This document shows positions 33,665 to 42,933 of a stretch of DNA of 64,000 bases, one piece after another. Under the pieces are notes generated by a model. The model made no database searches and was not told the DNA's origin. It worked only from the letters and a program-made list of their open reading frames with translations. The DNA lies in the NCBI GenBank assembly GCA_044346175.1, contig JBIIZQ010000001.1, positions 210,850 to 274,849 on the forward strand, written 5' to 3'. A program made the position numbers and the translations under genes. The stretch's first letter is position 1, and each line of letters begins with the position of its first letter. This DNA is from JBJTUH01 sp044346175. Lineage in GTDB: Bacteria > Cyanobacteriota > Vampirovibrionia > Vampirovibrionales > JAJTHC01.

Positions 33665-34867
33665 ATGCTCGGCTCAAAGCGTATCTCTTGGGGTATTACA
33701 ACCCTGGACCGCTACATCCTAAAAGAATGTCTTTTGGAGTTGCTCATTGGGGTGCTACTCTTTACGCTGATAGGCTTTTTCTCCAACACGTTCTTGGATT
33801 TCCTCCAAGATGTTCGTAAGTTTGGTATTCCTTCTGATATTGCTTTTTATTTGTTATGGCTACAGATTCCGTCCATTATTGTGTTAGTCATGCCAGCAAG
33901 TACCTTTTTTGCCTGCATGATGGTACTGCAACGTTTAAACCAGTATCGTGAACTCATGGCACTACAAACTTTGGGCGTGAGTCCATGGCGGGTGTTACGT
34001 CCTTTGTTTCTGATTGGCATGGTGGTTGCCACTTTAAGTTATGGTTTAACCAATCATTGGGTACCTGACAGCTATAAGCAAGTGTTGGAAATTAAAAGCT
34101 GGCTTCTTGAAAAAGGGCCTCGTCCTAAAGACAGTCAGCATTTTATCCTGAGCGACTTTAACGACAAGCATCAACTGGAGCAGCTCCTATACCTAGGGCA
34201 TGTGAAAGATACTCGTATTGAGAATGTCTTACTCATGACGCTTAACGACACCCAAGATACCCGCTTACTCCATGCAGCCTCTGCAGATTGGGGCGATGAT
34301 AACTGGCATATTCAAAAAGCAAATGTTTATTTTCTGCCACAAAAAGCAGGGACTGTGGTCTCAAACCACTTAGGGGTTTTAGAGATTCCTAACCCTGTGA
34401 AGATGTTTCACAAAGCCACTGAGCGTGACAACAGCGTGTTTCGTAAGCAAGACATCTTGGCGAAACCTTCCGTAGATAAAATTGGGCGTATTGTTTTTAC
34501 CGCCCTGTCATTCCAAGATATGTGGGACATTGCGCAAACTTGGCAACAAAAACAGGTGATGCTTCCTCCAAAGTTCTATCTTAAAATGTGGGAGAAAGTA
34601 ACCCTTCCCTTAACCACACTTGCTTTGGTATTGTTGGCATTACCTCTTGCGATGTCTGCACCCCGCAAACGTCGAGATGTAGGGATGGTGATGGCAGTGC
34701 TTGGTATTTTAGGTTTTTATCTGCTGCGTGCCTTGGTTTTTTCGTGGGCGGAATCCACGGCTTGGTTAGGGGTACTAGGCTTAAGCGTTGCCGCTTGGGT
34801 ACCTTTTGCGGTGATGTTTCTTATTGGAGCTATCCTGTTGCAATTCAAAAGCAAGCCTTCACGCTAA
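33665..34867 (+). CDS. LptF/LptG family permease (YjgP/YjgQ)
   Basis: Membrane component of the lipopolysaccharide export ABC system. The 400-residue protein has three N-terminal helices (about 20-40, 55-78 and 100-125 by hydrophobicity), a large periplasmic jellyroll region (about 130-290) and three C-terminal helices (about 310-395). Marker segments: TLDRYILKECLLELLIGVLLF, ELMALQTLGVSPWRVLRP and the family's coupling-helix region. Only one such gene is here and the C-terminal region fits the cyanobacterial single-gene type, but whether it counts as LptF or LptG cannot be told. AGAGGA lies 7 bases before the ATG. Indicates an LPS-bearing diderm. Confidence 0.9.
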   Translation: MLGSKRISWGITTLDRYILKECLLELLIGVLLFTLIGFFSNTFLDFLQDVRKFGIPSDIAFYLLWLQIPSIIVLVMPASTFFACMMVLQRLNQYRELMALQTLGVSPWRVLRPLFLIGMVVATLSYGLTNHWVPDSYKQVLEIKSWLLEKGPRPKDSQHFILSDFNDKHQLEQLLYLGHVKDTRIENVLLMTLNDTQDTRLLHAASADWGDDNWHIQKANVYFLPQKAGTVVSNHLGVLEIPNPVKMFHKATERDNSVFRKQDILAKPSVDKIGRIVFTALSFQDMWDIAQTWQQKQVMLPPKFYLKMWEKVTLPLTTLALVLLALPLAMSAPRKRRDVGMVMAVLGILGFYLLRALVFSWAESTAWLGVLGLSVAAWVPFAVMFLIGAILLQFKSKPSR

Positions 34868-34925
34868 AGTAGCGTAGTGGTAACTGTCTACCGACCCTAT
34901 GAGGGTATCCACCACAGTACCGAAC

Positions 34926-35309
34926 TTAGCTAAATACAGGTTGATTTTGGGTTCTACCTGCATTAAAATTGTTGCCTGTGTTGGTGCCTTGGAGTAAACT
35001 CGCCGCCGTGTAGGTTCGTTTAATGGGCATGCGATAGACACCAAGCCCTTGAAAACCACCGTAACCAGTCGTGGCATTAAAGTAAGGCATGAAGAAACCA
35101 AAAGTATAATCCCGTTTGTTAGGGTCGTAAAGTTCGTTGGTGTTGGTACCTTCAAAATTGCGTTTAATCGCATTATCAAAATCAGTCCAAGACCCATTGA
35201 TTTTTGAGTAAAGGCTGTTAGGATTTTGGCGCCATTGGGCTTCTTTTTGTTCAGAGGCGAGACGATAGGCTTCTAATTGGCTAGAGGTAGGCATGCTGGT
35301 AGTTGCCAT
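34926..35309 (-). CDS. Unknown 127-residue protein
   Basis: Starts at ATG 35309 with a strong AAAAGGAGAG site 10 bases upstream, one of the best ribosome sites in the window. The protein is rich in Asn, Gly, Tyr and Thr: a hydrophilic helical first third (LEAYRLASEQKEAQWRQ), NAIKRNFEGTNTNELYDPNK, then an aromatic/glycine stretch FGFFMPYFNATTGYGGFQG and a polar tail. No signal peptide. Composition recalls small structural or surface-associated proteins; no family recognised. Convergent with lptF/G. Confidence 0.65.
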   Translation of the reverse strand: MATTSMPTSSQLEAYRLASEQKEAQWRQNPNSLYSKINGSWTDFDNAIKRNFEGTNTNELYDPNKRDYTFGFFMPYFNATTGYGGFQGLGVYRMPIKRTYTAASLLQGTNTGNNFNAGRTQNQPVFS

Positions 35310-35823
35310 GGCGGTATCTCTCCTTTTAAATTAAAACTTTTAAATAAACATTTGTCGTATCTTAAAACGTGGGTGTGTAGGCCCTTGTACCTTCATAAAT
35401 AAGAGGTTAAGTAAGGTATCGGCGTACTTGAAGGAAATCTTTAGAAAAGCTTAGGTGAAGCTTAGCGCTAGGAGACCCCGCCACTGCGTGCAGGGTGGCG
35501 GTTGGCGGGTGGGGGGTACGTCGTTATGTCCTTGCCGACGAAAGTCGGAATCCAGAAAGCATGAAGTATGCGTGAAGGCTCATGCTGTATAAGCCCTCAT
35601 CAGGGGATGGTATTCTAGGGGTATCGGTGTTACAGTAAGGGCGTACTCAAACATGAGATAAAACAATGATAAAATAGCCCGTGCATCCTATTAAAATGGG
35701 ATGCAAAGCATTGACAAGTTTTGCATCAGGTTAGGTGCGTGATGAGGTTTTTTGTTTGGATGAGGGGCTAAATAGCCCTCACGTCTTTGTACATTTTGAG
35801 CTTAAGGAGCGTCGAAGATTGCG
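35310..35823. other. 514-bp gap with composite repeat
   Basis: Divergent gap between the 127-residue gene and the leucine dehydrogenase-family gene. Carries pieces of the dispersed repeat family at 35359-35376 and 35473-35570. The final 240 bases, after the repeat, presumably hold the promoter of the gene at 35824. No coding frame. Confidence 0.55.
35359..35579. repeat. Composite dispersed repeat, copy C
   Basis: Contains ATCTTAAAACGTGGGTGT (35359-35376; 17 of 18 bases shared with 63745-63762), the minus-strand GCCACCCTGCACGCAGTGG module (35473-35500), and the hairpin CCGACGAAAGTCGG (35535-35548) followed by AGAAAGCATGAAGTATG (35554-35570), which matches 12031-12047 at 16 of 17 bases. Confidence 0.8.
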
Positions 35824-36870
35824 ATGATGACTAATTATTTTGAGTTAATTCAACAGGCCGACCATGAAGCTGTCTTTTTCGTGAGTGATAAAGCCTCGGG
35901 TTTACGGGCGTTCATTGCTTTGCATAACACCAATCTTGGCCCTGGTTTAGGGGGCATTCGTATGAAGGCATACCCGTCAGAGCAAGCCGCTCTTGAGGAT
36001 GTCCTATTACTTTCTAAAGCCATGAGTTATAAAAATGCCATGGCAAACCTTCATTATGGCGGTGGTAAAGCCCTCATGATTTTAGACAAACCTGAAGACA
36101 AAACGCCTGAACGTTTACAAGCACTGGCACATCGTATTGATTTGCTCCAAGGACGTTACTACGGGGCAGGAGACATCGGTTCTACGACGGACGACCTTCG
36201 TATTATGAAGCGTATTACCCCTTATTTTGGTGGATTAGCACAGCAGGATGGTGGCTTGGGTGACTCCTCAACCCTCACAGGCTTAGGGGTTTACCTTGGC
36301 ATGAAGGCAGCCTTTAAAGCTAAAACAGGGAGTGATGTGCTTGCAGGTAAAACTGTTGCGGTTCAAGGGGCTGGCAAAGTTGGGTATCATTTAATGTCTT
36401 ACTTGGTCAAGGAAGGTGCCAAAGTTCTTACAACCGACGTAAATACCCAAGCCCTTTCTGAAGTGAAAAACCACTTGCCACAGGTGGACGTTGTATCACC
36501 AGAAGCGTTACTATCTTCCCCTGTCGATATTTTCAGTCCCAATGCCGTGGGTGGGGTCATTACTGAAGCTGTGGCTCAAAATCTGCAAGCTCAAGTCGTT
36601 GTAGGAGGTGCCAATAATCCACTTGCAACCGAACAAGCAGGGGTGATTTTGCATGAGCGGGGGGTTTTATTTGCCCCTGATTTTATCGTCAATGCAGGCG
36701 GTGTGATTTTGATTGCCTCTGAAATTGAGGGTAAAACCTATGAACAAGCCAAGGCACACACTGAAACCATTTATGATAACACGTTGCGTGTCCTTGAGTA
36801 CGCACAAGCCCATGACATGTTACCGCTAAAAGCAGCCATCCATTTGGCAGAACGTCGAATTTTTGGTTAG
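35824..36870 (+). CDS. Glu/Leu/Phe/Val dehydrogenase family (leucine dehydrogenase type)
   Basis: NAD-dependent oxidative deamination of a branched-chain amino acid, or the reverse. The 348-residue length fits octameric leucine/valine dehydrogenases rather than glutamate dehydrogenase (about 420). Motifs: GPGLGGIRMKAY, the catalytic lysine region LHYGGGKALMI, YYGAGDIGSTTDDLRIM, the Rossmann GAGKVG, and the conserved APDFIVNAGGVILIASEIEG. ATGATG start; AAGGAG is 14 bases upstream, unusually far. Followed by a strong terminator. Confidence 0.93.
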   Translation: MMTNYFELIQQADHEAVFFVSDKASGLRAFIALHNTNLGPGLGGIRMKAYPSEQAALEDVLLLSKAMSYKNAMANLHYGGGKALMILDKPEDKTPERLQALAHRIDLLQGRYYGAGDIGSTTDDLRIMKRITPYFGGLAQQDGGLGDSSTLTGLGVYLGMKAAFKAKTGSDVLAGKTVAVQGAGKVGYHLMSYLVKEGAKVLTTDVNTQALSEVKNHLPQVDVVSPEALLSSPVDIFSPNAVGGVITEAVAQNLQAQVVVGGANNPLATEQAGVILHERGVLFAPDFIVNAGGVILIASEIEGKTYEQAKAHTETIYDNTLRVLEYAQAHDMLPLKAAIHLAERRIFG

Positions 36871-36884
36871 AGCTTTTGATTCTA

Positions 36885-36927
36885 AAAGTCCTACGCTCGT
36901 TTCAAGGGCGTAGGACTTTGCGTTTTT
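36885..36927 (+). terminator. Intrinsic terminator
   Basis: Perfect 12-bp stem AAAGTCCTACGC / GCGTAGGACTTT (36885-36896, 36908-36919), then GCG and six T residues. Confidence 0.88.
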
Positions 36928-36951
36928 TGGAGGTTGTTCAAACAGTCGCCA

Positions 36952-37998
36952 TTAGTTAGTGGTCTGAGGTGGGTTAACCTCAACGCCAGTGTTGGCTTTG
37001 AGTAAGTCTTCCAAAGAGCCAAAGGTTTCAGATTCACCATTTTTGACCAATTGCCCACTGCCAGCGTCATCTCTTAGAAAGAGTTTGTAGCTTGCTTGTC
37101 CGTTAGGATTTTCAAGTGCTACAATGGTGCCTGTTTTATCGCCTTGCTTAATGGGGACGGCTGCAAAGTTAGTTCCTTGGCTGCCAATACCAGCTTTTTG
37201 GGTAGCAGTGGCTTTGTCAGTAGACAGTACTGTTTGACGTGAACGTCCAAACTCAGCCACATTTGCAAAGGTTCCTAGCGATTTCTGAAGCGTTGGGGTA
37301 CCTTTCACATTGGTGGTATCAATCAGCTCATAGGTGTTATCGTTCACGGCAGCAATTTGGGTTCTGTTACCGAAGGTTAAGGGTTGTTTTTTGGCATTAT
37401 TTGTTGCATCGCCAGGCACTTGCAATACAGGTTGTTGGCCGGGGGTGAGTTCCACCACTTTTTGTTCTTTGATGCCAGGGTTTGTTACGGTAAACTGTCG
37501 TGCTTGGTCACCTTCAGCCACTTCATATTGATAGGAGTTAGAATCTAGTTTCCGAGCGGCTTTAATCTCAGCTTTTTCAGCGATAGGCGGCTCAACGCCT
37601 TTCACACCAGCTTGTTTTAAACCCATAATAGCGGTTACACCACGAGTGCAAGTGGGGTCGTTTTTGCAGGCTTCAGGACTTTTGAATCCTGGGATAGTGG
37701 TTTTTTCAGTATTCGCAAGCTGTGCCGTTTGGCTAAGGTTGACTGGGTTGGACTCTTTCAAAGTTTTGGGTGCTTGAGGTACTTGAGGTGCTTGGTTTGT
37801 GTTAGAAACGTTTTGAGGTTTTTGGTCACCTTTAGGCCAAAGTAACGCTGCTGTTGTACCTAAAGCAATCGCTCCAGCTGTCGCAGCCATACCGTAAGTT
37901 GCCATTCTACGGTTGGGGGTTGCCATAGGACCACTCACGTAACGTTGCAATTTTTGCATCCCATTACGTACAAAACCGGGCATGCGAATAGCCATCAT
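36952..37998 (-). CDS. Membrane-anchored protein with exported Pro/Gln/Thr-rich region, unknown
   Basis: 348 residues from tandem ATGs at 37998 with AGGAG 5-6 bases upstream; the open frame to 38145 lacks such a site. N-terminus is basic (RMPGFVRNGMQKLQR), a membrane helix follows (about 33-52, MAATAGAIALGTTAALLW), then a Gln/Pro/Asn-rich linker with repeated PQVPQAPK-like units, and about 250 residues of strand-rich, possibly repeated modules (FGNRTQIAAVNDNTYELIDT and later similar stretches). Two cysteines (EACKNDPTCTRG) are close together. No family recognised. Confidence 0.65.
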   Translation of the reverse strand: MMAIRMPGFVRNGMQKLQRYVSGPMATPNRRMATYGMAATAGAIALGTTAALLWPKGDQKPQNVSNTNQAPQVPQAPKTLKESNPVNLSQTAQLANTEKTTIPGFKSPEACKNDPTCTRGVTAIMGLKQAGVKGVEPPIAEKAEIKAARKLDSNSYQYEVAEGDQARQFTVTNPGIKEQKVVELTPGQQPVLQVPGDATNNAKKQPLTFGNRTQIAAVNDNTYELIDTTNVKGTPTLQKSLGTFANVAEFGRSRQTVLSTDKATATQKAGIGSQGTNFAAVPIKQGDKTGTIVALENPNGQASYKLFLRDDAGSGQLVKNGESETFGSLEDLLKANTGVEVNPPQTTN

Positions 37999-38350
37999 CG
38001 TTATCTCCTGAATACATTGATTTAAAAGCAATAGGGAAAAAGAAAGAAGAAGAAAAGAAGGAAGAAGAGATTTATTTAAAATAATAAAAACAACAAGCGG
38101 GGAGAAATTGATACAAGGTTTATTGCTGATAAAGTCAAGGCCCATTGATGTTCAAGAACGACTCGTGCCAGAAAGATAAAGATACCTCGATGTGTCTATG
38201 TTTCAAGTATAATCATGAAAAGGCTTCTTTTTTGAACACGCCTTCATAAGTTTTTATAGACGATAGAGAATATATCAGTCTCGTGCGTTTTAATGTATCG
38301 CATGATATTCAATCATCGCTTTTAGTTTCAAATTTCACGAAAAGCCCTTT
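37999..38350. other. Divergent gap
   Basis: About 350 bases. The first 150 are the Lys/Glu-codon-like purine/pyrimidine-biased leader of the minus-strand gene. A perfect -10 hexamer TATAAT (38208-38213) lies 138 bases before the pseudouridine synthase ATG, without an obvious -35. Confidence 0.45.
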
Positions 38351-39697
38351 ATGAAAAAATCTGTCTCCCCTCGCCAAACGCCTCGTAAAACCAGTTTACA
38401 AGCATCCCATAAAGATATGGAAAGAGCTTTGGCTCAGGAAACAGACCCTCTTGGCTCCGAGCGTCTAAGCCCCCAAGCCCATGCGCGGGTTAAAGCACGG
38501 GTTGCCGCTAAGGAAGAAACGATTCGACAAGCCTTAGAAGCTGGACTCTCCGAACGAGATATTGACGCATTTCTGCATGCCGTAGGTGTTGACAACACCA
38601 CGGATAAGCAAACGTTAACCCAAGCCATTTTAAAGAATACCCCCAAAAAGAAACGGGCAAAGGTCGCCACGCCAGTACCCTCTGCTAAAAAAGAGAAAGC
38701 ACTTCCTACCTTAACCCTAGAGGAAGCCAAGCAAGAACGACTCCTTGACCTAAAAGCAGCCAAAAAAGTAGCCACACGTATGGCAGACAGACTCCCTTTA
38801 GGGCAACCCGTACGACTTAATAAATGGCTGGCGAGTACAGGGCGTTGGTCTCGTCGTGAAGTAGATGCCATGCTAACGGCAGGGCGTGTCAAGGTGAACC
38901 ACGTGGTGGTGACCACCTTGGGGATTAAAGTTCGCCCAGGGAAAGACCGTATCAAGGTAGACAATGAGGTCATTTTACCTCAAGAAGTTCAACAGCAACC
39001 CATTACGGTTTTAGCATTCCACAAGCCTAAGCATGTCCTATCGACCCGAAAAGATGAAAAAGGACGACAAACCGTTTATGATTGTTTGCCTCCTAAGTAC
39101 CGACACCTCGACCTTGTGGGGCGTTTGGATCGTCTTTCAAGTGGCTTAATGCTCCTAACCAACGATGGTACATTACTCCATCAGCTTACGCATCCCCAGT
39201 ACCATATCCCCAAAACATACTGGGTTGAAATTCGTCAGCACCGACCCGCTCCACGCCCTAACATGCCTACACGTAACACATCAGGGCGTGGTGGTGGTAG
39301 CCCTTCAATGAGTATGGGAGGACATCATGAAGGGGCAAGTCCTTTAGTTTATGCGTCTCATGTCACACCACTACGTAAGTTAGCGGATGTATTCCAAAAA
39401 GGCTTAGTATTTGAAGAAGAACAACAGCTGGCACAGGCATTTATGCTTGAAAAACCAGCACCTAATACGTTTGTCATTGAACTGCACACGGGCTTAAATC
39501 GCCAAATACGCCGTATGTTTGCCATGTGTGGTTGGGAAGTTACGAAACTAAAACGTCTCAGCGTAGGACAAGTCACCGTGCATGGTCTGCGCCCCGGGGC
39601 ATTTAAAGAGTTGGCTCTGAAGGAAGTTCAAACGTTAATGAAAGCCACACTCACCCATACGCCGAGTCCTTCATCCTCACGTACCGTAGCAGAATAA
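38351..39697 (+). CDS. RsuA/RluB-family rRNA pseudouridine synthase with N-terminal extension
   Basis: Isomerises a specific uridine in ribosomal RNA. In the 448-residue protein, residues 1-155 are a Lys/Ala-rich extension with helical segments (KARVAAKEETIRQALEAGLSERDIDAFL region) not found in RluB. An S4 domain follows (PVRLNKWLASTGRWSRREVDAML), then the catalytic domain with ITVLAFHKPKHVLST, LVGRLDRLSSGLMLLTNDG (catalytic Asp in GRLDR) and HTGLNRQIRRMFAMCGWEV. A glycine/His/Ser insert (about 305-330) interrupts the catalytic domain. The rlmD-like gene starts 6 bp after the stop, so they form an rRNA-modification operon. Confidence 0.92.
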   Translation: MKKSVSPRQTPRKTSLQASHKDMERALAQETDPLGSERLSPQAHARVKARVAAKEETIRQALEAGLSERDIDAFLHAVGVDNTTDKQTLTQAILKNTPKKKRAKVATPVPSAKKEKALPTLTLEEAKQERLLDLKAAKKVATRMADRLPLGQPVRLNKWLASTGRWSRREVDAMLTAGRVKVNHVVVTTLGIKVRPGKDRIKVDNEVILPQEVQQQPITVLAFHKPKHVLSTRKDEKGRQTVYDCLPPKYRHLDLVGRLDRLSSGLMLLTNDGTLLHQLTHPQYHIPKTYWVEIRQHRPAPRPNMPTRNTSGRGGGSPSMSMGGHHEGASPLVYASHVTPLRKLADVFQKGLVFEEEQQLAQAFMLEKPAPNTFVIELHTGLNRQIRRMFAMCGWEVTKLKRLSVGQVTVHGLRPGAFKELALKEVQTLMKATLTHTPSPSSSRTVAE

Positions 39698-39703
39698 GTC
39701 TTC

Positions 39704-41356
39704 ATGATGCACTCTCATGTACCCTCTCATACTAGCGGCTCTCATGCCACAGGCTTCCTCAGCTCTGAAGCACCTACAAGCGTGCTGACGTTATCCTGTA
39801 GCATAGAAAAATTAGTACAGGGTGGTAGGGGATTGACCCGCCTTAAAACAACCTCCGAACAACCTTTACCTGAAACACTCTCGGGGCGTGTCGCATGGCT
39901 TGAGGGTGTGTTGCCTCAAGAGCAAGTAGAGGCAGTCATGCCCCCTACAGAAGTACAGCACGCTTCTCGTAAACCTCTGACACTACAGCTTGCACACGTG
40001 ACCCTACCACACCCGCATCGTGTGATACCACGTTGCCCTATCAGTGAAGCATGTGGCGGATGTGACTGGCAACATATTCAGCCTGAGGCTCAAGCAAGCC
40101 ATAAACTGGCAATCTTCAAAGAAACTTTAACGCATTTGGGGGGCATTTCTTCTGAATGGCTGGATACAGGCATACTCAAACCCGTTTTAGCAACAAAGCC
40201 TTGGGGCTATCGTAATCATTTTCAATGGCATGTCGCTTGGGACACAACAACCCAGCAACCTCTACTCGGCTTTAAAGGTGCGAAAAGCCATTGTATTCAT
40301 CCTTATGAGGCGTGTCATGTTATTCCTACAGAAGCACAGGTGTTGTATCGTATTTTACACGCATGGCTCACGGCATTACCACCTCGCTTGGTACAACACC
40401 CACACACAAGTATTCATACGTTTGATGTGCTTTGGGAAGCACAGCCCCAGTCAAAGAACGGTCTTACACATGTCGCACTGGGATGTTTGAGCTTAGCACC
40501 CCAACCTTTTAAAGGCTGGTACACCCATATGAATCAGCTCCAAGAAGCACTCCAAAAAGAAGGGCTACATTTAACAGGTGCCTATTGGCATACCTCACGT
40601 CATAGTGCATCGGCACATACTTGGGGTGAAACCGAATTGGTTAGACTCCTTACATGGGAAGCACCCTCTCAAACTCAGCCGACTCCCCAACACACGGTAC
40701 CGCATGAAATGACGGTCTCTCATAAGTTGCATCAGTTTTTTCAGGTCAACCCTCTTGGTCTATCACACATGCTACAGACCCTCCAACGTTGGGCCACGCT
40801 ATGGCAGCAATCGCCTTTGCCCCCTCGTATGTTGTACGACCTCTATGCGGGGGTAGGCGTTTTTGGTCAACTTTGGCTCCATGACCTTACATCACGCAAA
40901 CTATTTCTCAATGACCCTTCCCCTCGTCCTCTAGGCGTACTAGGTGTTGAAGCGAACCAACAAAGTGCCGTCATGGCAAAGCAAAATTGGGCTACTTACG
41001 CTTCTCAAACACAGCCGACCCTTGAAACCCACTTTATGGCACTCCCTATAGAAAAAGCTTTACCTCTCATTCAAAAGCAATGTCGTGCAGGGAAACTTCC
41101 CTATCCTGAAGTGGTGATACTTGACCCACCTCGTGCAGGATTAAGTCCTACGGTAAAAACATGGTTACACCAACCACCTGAAACCCTTCAGCACCTTGTA
41201 CTCGTCTCTTGCGACATGGCAACGCTTGCCCGTGACCTTAAAGACCTCTTAAGCAATACGCCTGAGTCTGTCTGGTGTTTGCGTGAAATTCAACCTATTG
41301 ATATGTTCCCTCAAACGCATCATCTTGAAGCCATGGTTTGGCTTACACGAGGCTGA
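39704..41356 (+). CDS. RlmD/TrmA-family uracil-5-methyltransferase
   Basis: SAM-dependent C5 methylation of a uridine in 23S rRNA (RlmD-like) or tRNA. The 550-residue protein has an N-terminal TRAM-like barrel (IEKLVQGGRGLTRL), Fe-S cysteines CPISEACGGCDWQH, the SAM-binding DLYAGVGVFGQLW, LDPPRAGLSPTV, and the catalytic nucleophile in LVSCDMATLARDL. It is longer than E. coli RlmD (433) through insertions in the central domain. Starts ATGATG. Convergent with rsgA across 9 bp. The exact target base cannot be assigned. Confidence 0.9.
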   Translation: MMHSHVPSHTSGSHATGFLSSEAPTSVLTLSCSIEKLVQGGRGLTRLKTTSEQPLPETLSGRVAWLEGVLPQEQVEAVMPPTEVQHASRKPLTLQLAHVTLPHPHRVIPRCPISEACGGCDWQHIQPEAQASHKLAIFKETLTHLGGISSEWLDTGILKPVLATKPWGYRNHFQWHVAWDTTTQQPLLGFKGAKSHCIHPYEACHVIPTEAQVLYRILHAWLTALPPRLVQHPHTSIHTFDVLWEAQPQSKNGLTHVALGCLSLAPQPFKGWYTHMNQLQEALQKEGLHLTGAYWHTSRHSASAHTWGETELVRLLTWEAPSQTQPTPQHTVPHEMTVSHKLHQFFQVNPLGLSHMLQTLQRWATLWQQSPLPPRMLYDLYAGVGVFGQLWLHDLTSRKLFLNDPSPRPLGVLGVEANQQSAVMAKQNWATYASQTQPTLETHFMALPIEKALPLIQKQCRAGKLPYPEVVILDPPRAGLSPTVKTWLHQPPETLQHLVLVSCDMATLARDLKDLLSNTPESVWCLREIQPIDMFPQTHHLEAMVWLTRG

Positions 41357-41365
41357 AACACCTCC

Positions 41366-42862
41366 CTATGATGAAGAAGGTGGTGTATGCCACTCTGAAG
41401 CAACTTCACCATGAAACAAACGTAGTGCCTGTGCTTGCTTACGCCGAGAGGTTTCTCGTTGTTTATGACGCAGTTTCACACGGGTATCCTCACCCTTACC
41501 AAGCTTTTTTGTACCCTCAAAGCCTTTTTTATCTTGCTGAGCTTTCTCCCAAGTATCACGTTGCCGACACTCTTTAAGCATGTCATGCCATAAGCGTAAT
41601 CTTTCTTGAAGACAACTTTGAAGCGTCTCTTCTTTTGGTTCTGTAAGGTGGCTATGTGCTGGGGAGGGAGTTACTTCTTGACGCTTTTTGTGGGCTACAA
41701 AATGCCGTCTTTTAGGGCGATAGTTTAAACCTGTATCCAAAGAAAGTAAAGACGTGGTGGGTGTTGAGGGTATTTCAAGAGCGATATCTTCAGAAGGTAG
41801 GCTTAGCATGGAAAAACCGCACCCTTCCTCGCCATCATGAAGACAATCTTGAAACTGGCATCCATGCACGCTAGGGCGTAAATCAGGAAATCCTTCTTGT
41901 AGAATCACATGAGGCGAAACCCCCTCAAAACTCAATTGGCTAAACCCTGGGGTATCAATCCACCAGCCTCCGATACCTTTTAAAGGAAGCAGACTCGCTG
42001 TACGAGTCGTATGCTTACCACGTGAAATCTTGTCGGAGACCTGTGCCGTTTTAAGATTTAACGTACTATCCAAGGCATTCAGCAGGGTGGATTTGCCTAC
42101 GCCACTTTCTCCAACCAAGGCACACACTTTACCCGAAAGAAAAGGCATAAGATAGGCTTGCACTTCCGCTTGAGACGTTTCATAGGAAGGCAGCCACACT
42201 TGTTTAAGCTTTGGAAAAGCCTCTTGAAGATACGCAAGTTGCGTATGTATTTTTTGTTTTTGCACCTCATCCAATGTATGAAAGAGGTCTTGTTTACTTA
42301 AAAGGAGTAAAACTTCTACCTCATGACGTAATACATAGGGGCTAGCAGAAGCCTCTTGGGTTGCAAGTTTAAGGTAAATATCACAAAGCTGGCGTGTAAG
42401 CTGACGTAAAGAAAACGCAGGTGCTTCCAGCGAAACCACAAGACCAATGGCATCCATGTTACTGACATGAGGGCGTAATAGGTGCGTACGTCTTGGGAGT
42501 CTTTCAGCCATCCAGCCTTCATACTGCCCTTCTGGATGGGTCCAACTTACCGACTCCAGCCTCACCCAATCTCCAATCGTCGGCGTATGACCCGCTTTTT
42601 TAAGGTTAGCCCGCTGTTTACACATCACAGGGTAGAGATACCCCTCATGGACACTCCAGACATAAAAATAATCCGACACCCGATGATAAATCCAGCCTAA
42701 CGAAGACTCTTCCGAAGGGGACACCGAAGCACTTAGTTCATCGCAAGCGTCAACCTGTTGAGTGGGTCGAGCCTGTTCAAATGCCTCTACAGTAGGCAAC
42801 CAGCCTGCCAAAGGATACTGTTGCCATAGGGGCGTAAAAGCGGATGGAGAAAGAGGAGGCAT
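41366..42862 (-). CDS. rsgA: Ribosome small subunit-dependent GTPase RsgA
   Basis: Late 30S assembly factor. 498 residues from the ATG at 42862; the frame extends 10 codons upstream to a TTG. OB-fold region with GDWVRLESVSW, circularly permuted GTPase with LLSKQDLF (G4), GESGVGKSTLLNAL (G1), SRGKHTTRTASLLPL (G2) and DTPGFSQLSF (G3), then the zinc cluster CQFQDCLHDGEEGC. The C-terminal 100 residues (about 400-498) are Lys/Arg/Glu-rich and additional to the usual 300-350 residue protein; probably an RNA- or ribosome-contacting tail. Faces rlmD tail to tail. Confidence 0.94.
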   Translation of the reverse strand: MPPLSPSAFTPLWQQYPLAGWLPTVEAFEQARPTQQVDACDELSASVSPSEESSLGWIYHRVSDYFYVWSVHEGYLYPVMCKQRANLKKAGHTPTIGDWVRLESVSWTHPEGQYEGWMAERLPRRTHLLRPHVSNMDAIGLVVSLEAPAFSLRQLTRQLCDIYLKLATQEASASPYVLRHEVEVLLLLSKQDLFHTLDEVQKQKIHTQLAYLQEAFPKLKQVWLPSYETSQAEVQAYLMPFLSGKVCALVGESGVGKSTLLNALDSTLNLKTAQVSDKISRGKHTTRTASLLPLKGIGGWWIDTPGFSQLSFEGVSPHVILQEGFPDLRPSVHGCQFQDCLHDGEEGCGFSMLSLPSEDIALEIPSTPTTSLLSLDTGLNYRPKRRHFVAHKKRQEVTPSPAHSHLTEPKEETLQSCLQERLRLWHDMLKECRQRDTWEKAQQDKKGFEGTKKLGKGEDTRVKLRHKQRETSRRKQAQALRLFHGEVASEWHTPPSSS

Positions 42863-42933
42863 GGTGGAAGGAGTCACACAATCATCGGGCAAGGCACAAA
42901 CACATCTCCTCTATACTACCATGGGCAAATCCA

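Noticed and set aside
26336..38000. Prophage or defence island covering the unknown genes
   Set aside because: No integrase, phage structural genes, nucleases or toxins are present, and housekeeping genes (glmU, lptF/G, leucine dehydrogenase type) are interleaved.
38434..38973. 179-codon frame antisense to the pseudouridine synthase
   Set aside because: The sense frame has clear family motifs; the antisense one has none.
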